Source of the DNA: an uncultured Geobacteraceae bacterium
Lineage (GTDB): Bacteria; Desulfobacterota; Desulfuromonadia; Geobacterales; Pseudopelobacteraceae
Direction of reading: 5' to 3'
DNA: 39,175 nt
Assembly: GCA_903852495.1 (NCBI GenBank)
Contig: CAINRC010000116.1
Coordinates: 1-39,175 of the forward strand
Shown: piece by piece, positions 24,974 to 33,001 of the stretch
How the letters are laid out: every line of letters starts with the position of its first letter
How positions within the stretch are numbered: position 1 is the stretch's first letter
Position numbers and translations under genes: made by a program
Notes under the pieces: model-generated
The model's input: the letters and a program-made list of their open reading frames with translations, nothing else
Told to the model about the DNA's origin: nothing
Database searches by the model: none

Positions 24974-26857
24974 TCAGTGCCCGCCTCCTCCCAGGAAGGC
25001 CAGGATCATCAGCAGCAGCAGGCCGATACCGATCAAGAGGGCGGTAAAGCCAAAGCCTTTTAAGAGGAAGTCATACACAACACCACTGGTTTTCTTGCAG
25101 GCGAATGTTTCAGTGATGCCCTCTTCTTCATAGCGTTTCCACTGGTCGCCTCGTTCTTCAATCATCTCTTCCTTGGCGATCTGACCATTGAAAATGACGA
25201 AGTCCATGGGGAACTTCTCGGGGCGGCCGTGGGTGTTGAAGAAGTGCACCGAGAAGATGAAGCCGGTGGCCAGAAGCGCTTCGTCGGAGTGTACAATGGT
25301 GGCGACGTTAAACGCCCACCCCGGCAGGAAAAGTCCGAAAAATTCGGGGAACCAGAGCATCAGGCCGGAGCCGCCGATGGCGAACATACCCCAGAAGACG
25401 GCAACGAAGTCAAATTTCTCCCAGTAGGTCCAGCGCTCGAAGGTCGGCTTCGGGCCTTTGAAAAGGAACCATCTGACCATGAAGAAAACGTCCTTAATAT
25501 CACGCAGATTGAAGCAGAGTGAATCCGGGCCGAACAGTCGTTGTAGCGGATTCCCTTTGATGTCCTTTCTGATGAAGAGGAAATTGATGCTCATGACAAG
25601 AGCCATTCCGAAATAGACGAATGTGATTGCAGCACCGACGCGATGCAACAGAGCAGCATTTGCTGCACCACCGTAAACCTTCATAAGTGCTATGGCCCAT
25701 CCCTGGGTACAGAACTTCAACGGCAGGCCGGTCATTGAAAGAATCAGGAAGCTGGTGATAACGAGCAGGTGCATGAAGATGTGCACCCGGTTGAAACGCC
25801 GGTACTGTTTGTGAGCTTCGGGAACAACGTGATGATGGGTACCTGCGGGAGTAACATGCTCGTGCAAACCGGCGGCAAGATGGTCAGCTTTCTCCCGATT
25901 TTCAACAAAACCGCGGAACATCCAGAGCAGTGTGTGAATCCAGAAAACGGCAAACGTGGAAACAAGCAGGCCGGTCATGGCGATAAAGGTGTAGTACAGG
26001 ATCGGATAATTATGGCGATCCGTCATCTCGCCATGGGCATAATACTGGGCGAAGAGCGGCGTTGCCTTGGGATGGCACGGTGTACACTGTTTCACCATAT
26101 TTGCCGGGTTAATACTGGACTGAGGATCGGCTTTCGGCAGGACCGAGTGGGCGGTGTGGCAGTCTGCGCAGCCGGCGACCTTGTCCGGGAAGCCGAGACG
26201 GTAATTTTTGCCGTGGTAGCTTTCCATGTAGGATTTGACCGCCACGTTGGTGACCTTGTTTTTGGCCATCAGTTTTTCGTCACTGTGACACTTCAGGCAG
26301 ACTTTGGTGTGGAACTCACGTCCCTTGTGATCCTTTCCGCCGGCCAATTTGTCAATGGCGTGGAGGTTATGACAGTCGTGGCAGGCGGCCGAATCCATGT
26401 TGCCGGCGGCAACACCCTTGCCGTGGACCGACTTCTGGTAAACCGCTTCCTTATCGTGGCACTGGATACATTTGGCGACAGCAACGCGCTTGTCATTTTT
26501 CCAGTACTTGTGGGTATGGAGATCCGTGTGGCACTGGGCGCAGGTGACCCCTTTCTCCGCATGCACACTGGCGTAATGTTCAGAGTTCTGCTTTTTGTGG
26601 CACCGCTCGCACTGAACCTTTTGTACCTTGATCTCTTTACGCATGTGCTTGGCAAGGTCCACAATATCCACATGACAGCTGGTACAGGCGTTCTTGCCAT
26701 GGACAGACGCGGCAAAATCATGGATGGACATTTTGTTGCTGTGGCACCCGAGGCAGGTGGCCGGGTCAATGGCCATACCCTGTTCGGCGTGTGCGGGGAG
26801 GGCACAGACAACTGCCAGGAATGTCAGTATGATGAATCGGTAAAGGGGTGAAGACAT
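24974..26857 (-). CDS. cbcL: CbcL-like fusion: nine-heme cytochrome c domain plus membrane cytochrome b
   Basis: The 627-residue protein has a signal peptide (1-24, ending LPAHA). Nine CxxCH sites follow, at Cys35, 58, 83, 106, 130, 159, 187, 230 and 258. The C-terminal half (about 285-620) has at least five membrane helices with histidines placed as in FdnI/HydC-type diheme cytochrome b (for example HIFMHLLVITSF, LLHRVGAAI, FSVHFFNTHGRPEKFPMD). Nine c hemes fused to a b-type domain matches CbcL of Geobacter sulfurreducens, the menaquinol oxidase used for low-potential acceptors. A His-rich loop (HEHVTPAGTHHH) lies between helices at about 330. GGAGGA precedes the ATG at 26857. Transcribed alone; the name rests on architecture. 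Confidence 0.8.
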   Translation of the reverse strand: MSSPLYRFIILTFLAVVCALPAHAEQGMAIDPATCLGCHSNKMSIHDFAASVHGKNACTSCHVDIVDLAKHMRKEIKVQKVQCERCHKKQNSEHYASVHAEKGVTCAQCHTDLHTHKYWKNDKRVAVAKCIQCHDKEAVYQKSVHGKGVAAGNMDSAACHDCHNLHAIDKLAGGKDHKGREFHTKVCLKCHSDEKLMAKNKVTNVAVKSYMESYHGKNYRLGFPDKVAGCADCHTAHSVLPKADPQSSINPANMVKQCTPCHPKATPLFAQYYAHGEMTDRHNYPILYYTFIAMTGLLVSTFAVFWIHTLLWMFRGFVENREKADHLAAGLHEHVTPAGTHHHVVPEAHKQYRRFNRVHIFMHLLVITSFLILSMTGLPLKFCTQGWAIALMKVYGGAANAALLHRVGAAITFVYFGMALVMSINFLFIRKDIKGNPLQRLFGPDSLCFNLRDIKDVFFMVRWFLFKGPKPTFERWTYWEKFDFVAVFWGMFAIGGSGLMLWFPEFFGLFLPGWAFNVATIVHSDEALLATGFIFSVHFFNTHGRPEKFPMDFVIFNGQIAKEEMIEERGDQWKRYEEEGITETFACKKTSGVVYDFLLKGFGFTALLIGIGLLLLMILAFLGGGGH

Positions 26858-26929
26858 AGACGAAATCCTCCAGGATCGATTGTATTTAAACTTTAGACAG
26901 AGCCGTGAAGCGGGCCCACTGGTACAGAG

Positions 26930-27247
26930 TTAACAGGAGACCGATGGTGGTGCCCGGCTCTGGGATGGGTCTGTGACGAGAACCGCTGCCGGGGCTTGAG
27001 CGCATTCACGGGTACGGGTCACAAAGCAGGAGGAGGGGGATAACAGGACAGCCGACGGGAAAAAATTCAGAGCGTCCTGATGTATAAGATTAAGATGAAA
27101 CGCTTCAGGAATGGCGTGCAGGGAATCTTTGATACTATGGTCTGACGTGAATTGGTGATGGTATTGTAGAGCGAGGGTTACCTGCAGGAGTATGAATAAC
27201 GCCTGCGTAACAAGTAACTTTCTGCCTCCTGTCGAGCGTTTCTGCAT
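26930..27247 (-). CDS. Hypothetical small exported protein
   Basis: A 105-residue frame with a plausible signal peptide: basic start MQKRSTGGRK, hydrophobic LLVTQALFILLQVTLALQ. The remainder has three cysteines (SSCF, RECA, VSC) and is rich in Ser, Ala and Pro at the end. GAAGGA stands 8 nt before the ATG. No family is recognised and there is no heme motif. It precedes the CbcL-like gene in the same direction by 72 bp, so they could be cotranscribed. The Shine-Dalgarno and signal peptide argue for it; the absent family and odd C-terminus argue against. Confidence 0.4.
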   Translation of the reverse strand: MQKRSTGGRKLLVTQALFILLQVTLALQYHHQFTSDHSIKDSLHAIPEAFHLNLIHQDALNFFPSAVLLSPSSCFVTRTRECAQAPAAVLVTDPSQSRAPPSVSC

Positions 27248-27430
27248 AGTGTTAGTCCTTCATTGCCGCACTGCAACGGCCCATTGTCTGGCACAAACGG
27301 AGGAAAAACCCAAATCATTTTGTTGTATACACGAAGTCCATTCAGAATAGCAATGAAATTGAATACAGTATACACAGGAACTGCTATCCCTGCCCCCAGT
27401 GGAGCAGATTCCCCTGCCCTTTTACACATG

Positions 27431-27467
27431 AAAAAAGGGGCAACAGACCTCGTCTGCAACCCCTTTT
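27431..27467 (-). terminator. Terminator of the dodecaheme cytochrome gene
   Basis: A stem of AAAAGGGG with CCCCTTTT, an internal loop, then CAGAC with GTCTG around CTC. On the minus strand it ends in TTTTTT. It lies 44 bp after the dodecaheme stop. Confidence 0.85.
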
Positions 27468-27510
27468 ATTATCTTAAGCTATCGAGACATACGGTGCGTG
27501 TCTAATGGGT

Positions 27511-28536
27511 CTACATTTTGTGACATTTACTGCAATCGTCCTGAACCGGGAAGGCATCCTTTCCTTTGTTGTGACAGGCGCCGCACGATTTTCCCGACTC
27601 CATCTGGGCCATGGTCGCCTTCAGGGCACCGGCTTTGTAGGGGAAAATCTTTGTGTGGCAATCGGCGCATTTGTATGACTGGAGATGGAACTCGTGGCTG
27701 AACGCGGCCTCCCCGGCAGACGTGTTGAACATGATTTTGCCAGGTTTCAAACCCTTGTGGCATTTGGCGCAATCGCCGGAAGAGGCGAAAGCATCCTTAC
27801 CGTTATGGCAAACGCCGCAGGAAGTGCCCTTTTCCATATCAACCATGGTGCTTTTGCCGACAACGGATTTGAAAGGGAAAATTTTGGTATGGCACTCTTT
27901 GCAGCTGTACGCCTGGGTATGGATAGCGTGGCTGAAGGTTGCCGGTGCTATTCCTTTCAGGGCAAAGGTGACTTCCGCCGGTTTAAGCCCCTTGTGGCAG
28001 CGGTCACAGTTTGCTGTAACGGCAAATGTGCGTTTGCCATTGTGGCAGGCACCGCAGGTGCGCCCTTTTTCCATTTCTGCCATTGTTACCGCTTTATCCT
28101 TGCCGGTTATGACTTTGCCGTTGTGGCACCCTTTGCAGGCGCCGCCTGTTTTGGCGATATGCAGTGAATGGCTGAACTGGGTGGTGCCGAGACCTTTTAC
28201 GGCATAGGTAATATCACGCGGTTTGCCGATGTGGCAGCGGGAACAATCTTTCTCGCTGGCAACACTGAACGCTTTCACCCCGCTATGGCATGCACCGCAC
28301 GACTTGGTTTTTTCCATCTCGGCCATGGTGGAGCGTTTTTTATTTCTCAGGTTATAGATAGCATCGTGGCATATCTTGCAGTTGTTGTTATACTTTTTCA
28401 GGTGAAAATCGTGGCTGAATACGACGGAGTCGGCATTTTTAAAGTTGAACTTGATGTCTTTGGTTTCGGCCGCGCCGGCGCAGACGACTGAAAACATGCA
28501 TAGTGCACAGGCCAACAATAAAATTCTCTTCAACAT
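27511..28536 (-). CDS. Dodecaheme cytochrome c, four tandem triheme c7 domains ('nanowire' polymer type)
   Basis: The 341-residue precursor has a signal peptide (about 1-22). Twelve CxxCH sites fall into four units of about 78 residues, each with the order F-S-H-x-x-H, CxxCH, MAEMEKGxxCGACHNG (or close), CxxCH. Sites: CKICH, CGACH, CSRCH; CKGCH, CGACH, CDRCH; CKECH, CGVCH, CAKCH; CADCH, CGACH, CSKCH. Geobacter sulfurreducens GSU1996 is the known example of a four-domain, twelve-heme c7 polymer, an elongated periplasmic electron carrier. The single-unit relative at 16548-16865 is in the same region. It is preceded by a strong promoter and closed by its own terminator, so it is monocistronic. 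Confidence 0.92.
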   Translation of the reverse strand: MLKRILLLACALCMFSVVCAGAAETKDIKFNFKNADSVVFSHDFHLKKYNNNCKICHDAIYNLRNKKRSTMAEMEKTKSCGACHSGVKAFSVASEKDCSRCHIGKPRDITYAVKGLGTTQFSHSLHIAKTGGACKGCHNGKVITGKDKAVTMAEMEKGRTCGACHNGKRTFAVTANCDRCHKGLKPAEVTFALKGIAPATFSHAIHTQAYSCKECHTKIFPFKSVVGKSTMVDMEKGTSCGVCHNGKDAFASSGDCAKCHKGLKPGKIMFNTSAGEAAFSHEFHLQSYKCADCHTKIFPYKAGALKATMAQMESGKSCGACHNKGKDAFPVQDDCSKCHKM

Positions 28537-28583
28537 AGGGACCGCTCCTCTGTAACAGTGTATAAGTGCTATTAAACCGCGCC

Positions 28584-28612
28584 ACTATACAGAGAGCGGC
28601 AGGTATCGTCAA
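28584..28612 (-). promoter_or_regulatory. Strong predicted promoter of the dodecaheme cytochrome
   Basis: Minus-strand TTGACG (28612-28607), 17-bp spacer, TATAGT (28589-28584). It is near-consensus and leaves a leader of about 40 nt containing AGAGGAGCGG before the ATG. Confidence 0.65.
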
Positions 28613-28761
28613 TTGCAAATTATACCGGTTATTGCGGGAAATTCTCTACGGCCATTCCCCCTTTGGCTGCGGACATTGCTGAATCTTGACTTTATCACCT
28701 CCTTTTGTTAGCTTCACAGCGCCCGAAGAACCATAATTTACCTGCACCGGAGTTGTTCGCC

Positions 28762-29844
28762 ATGCATAAAAAACTCTTTATTCCCGGACCGGTTGAGGTT
28801 CATCCCGATATTCTGAAAGCCATGGCCTTGCCAATGATAGGGCACAGGATGAAGGAGTATGCAGAACTGCATGGTCGGGTCACCACCGGTTTGAAAAAGC
28901 TGATGTTCACCGAAGAAAAGGTTTTCCTGGCGACATCGAGCGCCTTCGGAGTCATGGAAGGGGCCATCCGCAATCTGGTCGGGAAGCGCTGCGCCAATTT
29001 CTGCAACGGTGCCTTTTCTGATAAATGGCATGATGTCACCCTGCGCTGCGGCAAGCAGGCCGATGCCATCCGCTTCGACTGGGGAACCCCGGTTACCCCC
29101 GAGGCGGTTGAGAAAGCTCTCGCCACGGGGAAATACGACAGTATGACCATGATCCACAACGAAACCTCCACCGGGGTGATGTCACCCCTGCCGGAGATCG
29201 CTGCCGTCATGCAGAAATTTCCAGAGGTCATGTTTATCGTCGATACGGTATCGTCCATGAGTGCCCTCAAGATTCCGGTTGCGGAGTTTGGCATCGACAG
29301 CTGCATCTTCGGTGTGCAGAAGGCGTTTGCCCTGCCGCCCGGCCTTGCGGTTTTTTCGGCCAGTGAAAAGGCGCTCCAGCGGGCAGCAGGCATGGAAGGG
29401 CGCGGCTACTATTTTGATTTTGTGGAGTTCGCAGCCAACGATGCCAAAGACAACACGCCTTCAACTCCGTGCATCTCCCTGATCTATGCGCTGGATTGCC
29501 AGCTGCAGCGGATGTTTGCCGAAGGGTTGGAGAAGCGCTGGGCACGTCACGAGGACCTTGCGGGGTATGTGCGCGGCTGGTTGACAGAGCGCGGATTTGC
29601 TTCGTTTCCGGCGGATGCCTACCGTTCGCAGACATTAACCTGTAGTCGCAACAGCCGCGGCATCGATCTGGCGTCTTTGAAAAAAAGGCTGGGCGAGGCG
29701 GGCTTTGCCTTTGATGACGGGTACGGCAAAATCAAGGGAGAAACTTTCCGTATCGCCCATATGGGTGATATGACGCGAGCCGACCTTGATGAACTATTTA
29801 CTGCGATGATAACGATTATGCCGGAGCTGGCACGCGGGGTTTGA
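28762..29844 (+). CDS. Class V PLP-dependent aminotransferase (alanine-glyoxylate/serine-pyruvate type)
   Basis: The 360-residue protein begins KKLFIPGPVEVHPDI, the typical GPxxVxxxV start of this subgroup. VDTVSSMSALKIPV supplies the Asp that contacts the PLP ring nitrogen, and GVQKAFALPPGLAVF contains the Schiff-base lysine. Relatives act on alanine, serine, glyoxylate, phosphonoalanine or methanogen-type substrates, so the reaction cannot be fixed. The start at 28762 has GGAG about 10 nt upstream; a longer frame starts 57 bp earlier without homology. TTGACT (28686-28691) with TAGCTT 17 bp later is a possible promoter. It stands alone. Confidence 0.88.
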   Translation: MHKKLFIPGPVEVHPDILKAMALPMIGHRMKEYAELHGRVTTGLKKLMFTEEKVFLATSSAFGVMEGAIRNLVGKRCANFCNGAFSDKWHDVTLRCGKQADAIRFDWGTPVTPEAVEKALATGKYDSMTMIHNETSTGVMSPLPEIAAVMQKFPEVMFIVDTVSSMSALKIPVAEFGIDSCIFGVQKAFALPPGLAVFSASEKALQRAAGMEGRGYYFDFVEFAANDAKDNTPSTPCISLIYALDCQLQRMFAEGLEKRWARHEDLAGYVRGWLTERGFASFPADAYRSQTLTCSRNSRGIDLASLKKRLGEAGFAFDDGYGKIKGETFRIAHMGDMTRADLDELFTAMITIMPELARGV

Positions 29845-29903
29845 GGCGGGCTTTATGAAGGAAAACAGGGTGGGGCGGGCATGAAAGCCCGCCCCGGCTG
29901 CTT

Positions 29904-30062
29904 TTACTCTTTTTCGAAAACGTCCTTACCGGCGCCGCAGAGTGGGCAGCTCCAATCGTCAGGCAGATCTTCGAATGATGTGCCTGCTGCGATTCCACGA
30001 TCCGGATCGCCAACGGCGGGGTCATACACATACTGACAGATAGTACAGATCCAACGTTCCAT
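29904..30062 (-). CDS. Rubredoxin
   Basis: A 52-residue rubredoxin with both cysteine pairs, CTIC (6-9) and CPLC (39-42), and the standard [27 protein letters not shown] core. It carries a single iron bound by four cysteines and passes electrons at low potential, often to oxygen- or peroxide-detoxifying enzymes in anaerobes. AAAGGAG stands before the ATG at 30062, 23 bp after the ferredoxin stop, so the two redox proteins form an operon. A longer in-frame start overlaps the ferredoxin gene and is rejected. Confidence 0.95.
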   Translation of the reverse strand: MERWICTICQYVYDPAVGDPDRGIAAGTSFEDLPDDWSCPLCGAGKDVFEKE

Positions 30063-30085
30063 AAGGTAGTGCTCCTTTACAGGTT

Positions 30086-30271
30086 TTAAGTCCAGCGGAT
30101 ACACTGGACGGGACAGCCGTCAATTGCGCTCTGAATTTCCGTTTCAGAGGCTCCGGCAGGGTCAAAACATTCAGATTTGCCGGAACTGTCAAATCTGAAT
30201 GCTGTCGGGCAGACCGAGATGCAAAGACCGCAGCTGATACAGTTTTCTGATTCAACAACCGCTATTCTCAT
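30086..30271 (-). CDS. Single-cluster [4Fe-4S] ferredoxin
   Basis: A 61-residue ferredoxin starting [17 protein letters not shown]. Ligands are [12 protein letters not shown] (Cys11, 14, 17 and 21 region) with a distant Cys in [10 protein letters not shown], which makes one [4Fe-4S] cluster plus possibly a disulfide, as in monocluster bacterial ferredoxins. GGAG stands about 9 nt before the ATG at 30271; an in-frame ATG 15 bp upstream is possible. First gene of a pair with rubredoxin. Confidence 0.92.
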   Translation of the reverse strand: MRIAVVESENCISCGLCISVCPTAFRFDSSGKSECFDPAGASETEIQSAIDGCPVQCIRWT

Positions 30272-30406
30272 GGGCTTGCTCTCCATATACGTACTGCTAG
30301 TTTCCGGGACAGTGTAGCATGTATGCGGGGGATGTCAATAATCTGTACCACCCCGACACCGTCTGGGTGCCGCGTAATCCGGGTTTATACAAAAACGAGA
30401 GGTGTT

Positions 30407-31030
30407 ATGATATTTGAGTCACTTGCCGTAGGTCCGCTGGAGGTTAACTGTTATATTGTCGCCTGCGAAAAAAGTCGCGAAGGCATCGTGGTTGATCCGG
30501 GGGGTGATGTGGACCAGATTGTCAGCCTGGTTCAGAAGCACCAGTTGAAGATCGGCACGATTATTAATACCCACGGTCACTTTGACCACCTGGGGGGAAA
30601 CCGCCAGGCCCTTGCTGCCTTTGGTGCCAAACTATTAATCCACCAGGAGGATGCGCCGATGTTGAGCCGTTCGGCCGAGGTCGCCCGCAGGTATGGGCTG
30701 CAGGGGGAAAATTCCCCTGAGGCGGACGCCTATCTGGTGGACGGGATGGATTTTTCCTTTGGCGAATGTCATCTGAAGGTGCTTCATACTCCCGGCCACA
30801 CACAAGGAGGGTGCTGTCTTTATTTTGCGGAAGATCGGCACGTGATTACCGGCGATACCCTTTTTGCTGATTCAATCGGGCGCACCGACTTGCCGGGAGG
30901 CTCACACGAACAACTCCTGGAATCTATCCGCACCAAGCTGTTCACCCTGCCGGACGATGTGATTGCCCATCCGGGGCATGGTCCCGACACCACAATCGGT
31001 CACGAAAAACGTTGCAATCCCTATTTCTGA
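30407..31030 (+). CDS. Metallo-beta-lactamase-fold hydrolase, glyoxalase II-like
   Basis: The 207-residue protein has the zinc-binding motif THGHFDH (HxHxDH), the next ligand in HTPGHTQGG, Asp in TGDTLF, and His in HPGHGPDT. This is the compact bacterial glyoxalase II-like branch (YcbL type), shorter than true hydroxyacylglutathione hydrolase because the C-terminal substrate domain is reduced. It probably hydrolyses a thioester. The start at 30407 has GAGAGG upstream; the frame begins earlier but without homology. CoaBC follows 13 bp later, suggesting cotranscription. Confidence 0.88.
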   Translation: MIFESLAVGPLEVNCYIVACEKSREGIVVDPGGDVDQIVSLVQKHQLKIGTIINTHGHFDHLGGNRQALAAFGAKLLIHQEDAPMLSRSAEVARRYGLQGENSPEADAYLVDGMDFSFGECHLKVLHTPGHTQGGCCLYFAEDRHVITGDTLFADSIGRTDLPGGSHEQLLESIRTKLFTLPDDVIAHPGHGPDTTIGHEKRCNPYF

Positions 31031-31043
31031 GGCGGGCTACCAT

Positions 31044-32240
31044 ATGCTCAACAATAAAAAAATAATTCTGGGTGTGTGCGGCGGGATCGCTGCCTATAAG
31101 GCGATTGAGTTGCTGCGCCTGCTGACCAAGGCCGGGGCTGAAGTTCATGTCATCATGACACGTGCCGCTCAAGAGTTTATCACGCCGCTGACCTTTCAGA
31201 CCCTTTCCTCTAACCCCGTGCACACTGAACTGTTCAATCTGATTGCCGAGCGGGAGATCGGCCACATTGCGCTTGCCGACCGGGCCGACCTGCTCATTGT
31301 TGCTCCTGCCACGGCAAATGTTATCGGGAAAATTGCCGCCGGTATTGCCGACGACATGCTCACTACGACGGTCATGGCCACCAAAGCTCCGGTGCTGTTC
31401 GCCCCGGCCATGAACGTTAATATGTTTACCAATCCGATCTACCAGGAAAACGAACAGAAGCTGCGGCGTTTTGGGTACCTGTTCGAAGCCCCTGTCAGCG
31501 GCACTCTTGCCTGCGGCTGGGAAGGTGCCGGAAAGCTGGCAGCGCCGGAAACAATCTTTGAGAGTGCGGTTGCGGCTTTAACGGAAAAAACCCTGACCGG
31601 GCGGACGATACTGATCACGGCAGGGCCAACACGCGAGGAGATTGACCCGGTCCGTTACATCAGTAACCACTCGTCAGGCAAGATGGGCTATGCCCTGGCA
31701 CGTGCGGCGCGGCGGCGTGGTGCGAATGTGCTCCTGATCAGCGGGCCGACCGCCCTAGCCGCTCCGGATGGGGTAACCGTTGTCAATGTTACCACTGCCG
31801 GCGAGATGCAGCATGAAGTCATGGCGCGGGTGGCCGGGTGCGACGCGGTTATCAAGGCGGCGGCGGTGGCTGATTATCGTCCGCTGGTGAGAAACAGTGT
31901 AAAAATCAAGAAAAAAGCCGATTCAATCACGATGGATCTGGTGAAAAATCCGGATATTCTGGCCGGACTCGGAGAAATGGTACGGCGGCCGTTTTTGGTC
32001 GGCTTTGCAGCAGAGACCGATGCACTGTCTGAAAATGCGGTGAAGAAGCTGAACGAAAAGAATCTGGATATGATTGTAGCCAACAATGTAACCCAGCCTG
32101 ACGCCGGATTTAACGTGGATACGAATCGGGCGCTGCTGTTTTTCAGGGATGGCAGCAGCAGCGAGTGCGGGCTGATGTCAAAGGAACAGCTGGCCGGCAC
32201 AATCCTTGACCACCTTGCCCGGCACCTGACGGGGCGTTAA
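31044..32240 (+). CDS. coaBC: Bifunctional phosphopantothenoylcysteine decarboxylase/phosphopantothenate-cysteine ligase
   Basis: Two steps of coenzyme A synthesis in one 398-residue protein. The N-terminal CoaC flavoprotein domain (about 1-180) has GVCGGIAAYKAIELLR, PATANVIGKIAAGIADD and APAMNVNMF, followed by LACGWEGAGKL with the reactive Cys. The C-terminal CoaB ligase (about 185-398) has TAGPTREEIDPVRYISN, KAAAVADY and the late KKLNEKNLDMIVANN. The ATG at 31044 is where homology starts; longer frames run back into the hydrolase gene. Confidence 0.95.
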   Translation: MLNNKKIILGVCGGIAAYKAIELLRLLTKAGAEVHVIMTRAAQEFITPLTFQTLSSNPVHTELFNLIAEREIGHIALADRADLLIVAPATANVIGKIAAGIADDMLTTTVMATKAPVLFAPAMNVNMFTNPIYQENEQKLRRFGYLFEAPVSGTLACGWEGAGKLAAPETIFESAVAALTEKTLTGRTILITAGPTREEIDPVRYISNHSSGKMGYALARAARRRGANVLLISGPTALAAPDGVTVVNVTTAGEMQHEVMARVAGCDAVIKAAAVADYRPLVRNSVKIKKKADSITMDLVKNPDILAGLGEMVRRPFLVGFAAETDALSENAVKKLNEKNLDMIVANNVTQPDAGFNVDTNRALLFFRDGSSSECGLMSKEQLAGTILDHLARHLTGR

Positions 32241-32263
32241 GCGGCCCGGCCATCATATATGTC

Positions 32264-32292
32264 TTGACTTGACTGTTTGAAAGTACTACGTT
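32264..32292 (+). promoter_or_regulatory. Possible promoter of the tol operon
   Basis: TTGACT (32264-32269), 17-bp spacer, TACGTT (32287-32292). Good -35, weak -10. About 28 bp before the tolQ GGAGG. Confidence 0.4.
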
Positions 32293-32326
32293 TTTCTCGC
32301 TAATAACCCCTGTGGAGGTATCATTC

Positions 32327-32998
32327 GTGGCCATAATTCTTGGCGCCGGTATTGTTGTTAAACTTGTCCTTTTACTGCTGCTGTCATTTTCGGTAATTTC
32401 CTGGGCAATCATCCTGTTCAAATTTTTTCAGGTTCAGCGTGCGAAGAGTGAATCAGAGCGATTCATGGATTTTTTCTGGAAATCCAAGCGCTTTGACTCC
32501 ATCGCATCGCAGGTTGACCGCTTTGCCAATTCCCCGCTGACGGTACTGTTCAACGAGGGATATAGCGAGCTGAAAAAAGTTGTCGATAGTGACAGTAAAA
32601 GTGACGGCAGTGCTCTCAGCACGGATCTGGGGGGGGTAGAAAACGTTTCCCGCGCCCTGCGGCGGGCCACCAACTCCGAGATTACCCGCCTCGAAAAGTA
32701 TCTGACCTTTCTTGCTACAACCGGCTCCACATCCCCGTTCATCGGACTGTTCGGCACCGTGTGGGGCATAATGACCTCCTTTGAAGGAATCGGTAAAACC
32801 GGGTCCGCTTCGCTGGCGGTTGTTGCCCCAGGTATTGCCGAGGCGTTGATTGCCACCGCAATCGGTCTGGTGGCCGCCATACCCGCCGTTATGGCCTACA
32901 ACCACTTCCAGCATAAAATCCGCGTACTGATAAACGAAATGGACAGCTTCTCCACCGAGTTTCTCAATATCGTGCAGCGAAATATCGCGGGGAAATAG
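32327..32998 (+). CDS. tolQ: TolQ proton-channel protein (MotA/TolQ/ExbB family)
   Basis: The 223-residue inner-membrane protein has three helices: N-terminal VVKLVLLLLLSFSVISWAIILF, then STSPFIGLFGTVWGIMTSF and GIAEALIATAIGLVAAIPAVMAY. The last two are the TolQ/ExbB signature carrying the proton path with TolR. The start is the GTG at 32327, with GGAGG 8 nt upstream; a GTG 15 bp earlier overlaps that Shine-Dalgarno. First gene of tolQ-R-A-B, which powers outer-membrane constriction at division. Confidence 0.93.
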   Translation: MAIILGAGIVVKLVLLLLLSFSVISWAIILFKFFQVQRAKSESERFMDFFWKSKRFDSIASQVDRFANSPLTVLFNEGYSELKKVVDSDSKSDGSALSTDLGGVENVSRALRRATNSEITRLEKYLTFLATTGSTSPFIGLFGTVWGIMTSFEGIGKTGSASLAVVAPGIAEALIATAIGLVAAIPAVMAYNHFQHKIRVLINEMDSFSTEFLNIVQRNIAGK

Positions 32999-33001
32999 AC
33001 C

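Larger units (their letters stand above)
26858..27510. other. 653-bp region between the CbcL-like and dodecaheme genes
   Basis: It holds one possible small gene (26930-27247, listed separately), the terminator of the dodecaheme gene (27431-27467), and the control region of the CbcL-like gene, where a minus-strand TACAAT near 26883 is a -10 candidate without a good -35. I saw no GEMM-type riboswitch and no repeat. Confidence 0.5.

Noticed and set aside
25769..26851. Plus-strand frame of 360 codons
   Set aside because: It is antisense to the heme-binding half of the CbcL-like gene; its Ala/Val/Gly/His pattern mirrors the repeated CxxCH codons.
27653..28207. Plus-strand frame of 184 codons with Leu/Trp-rich repeats
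   Set aside because: It is the antisense of the four repeated triheme units; the repeated LWHS/LWQ words are complements of CxxCH and neighbouring codons.
16866..28761. GEMM-type cyclic-dinucleotide riboswitches before the cytochrome genes
   Set aside because: I looked for the conserved GCAAAGCC-type core and receptor sequences in the cytochrome leaders on both strands and did not see them; a covariance search would be needed to exclude a divergent one.
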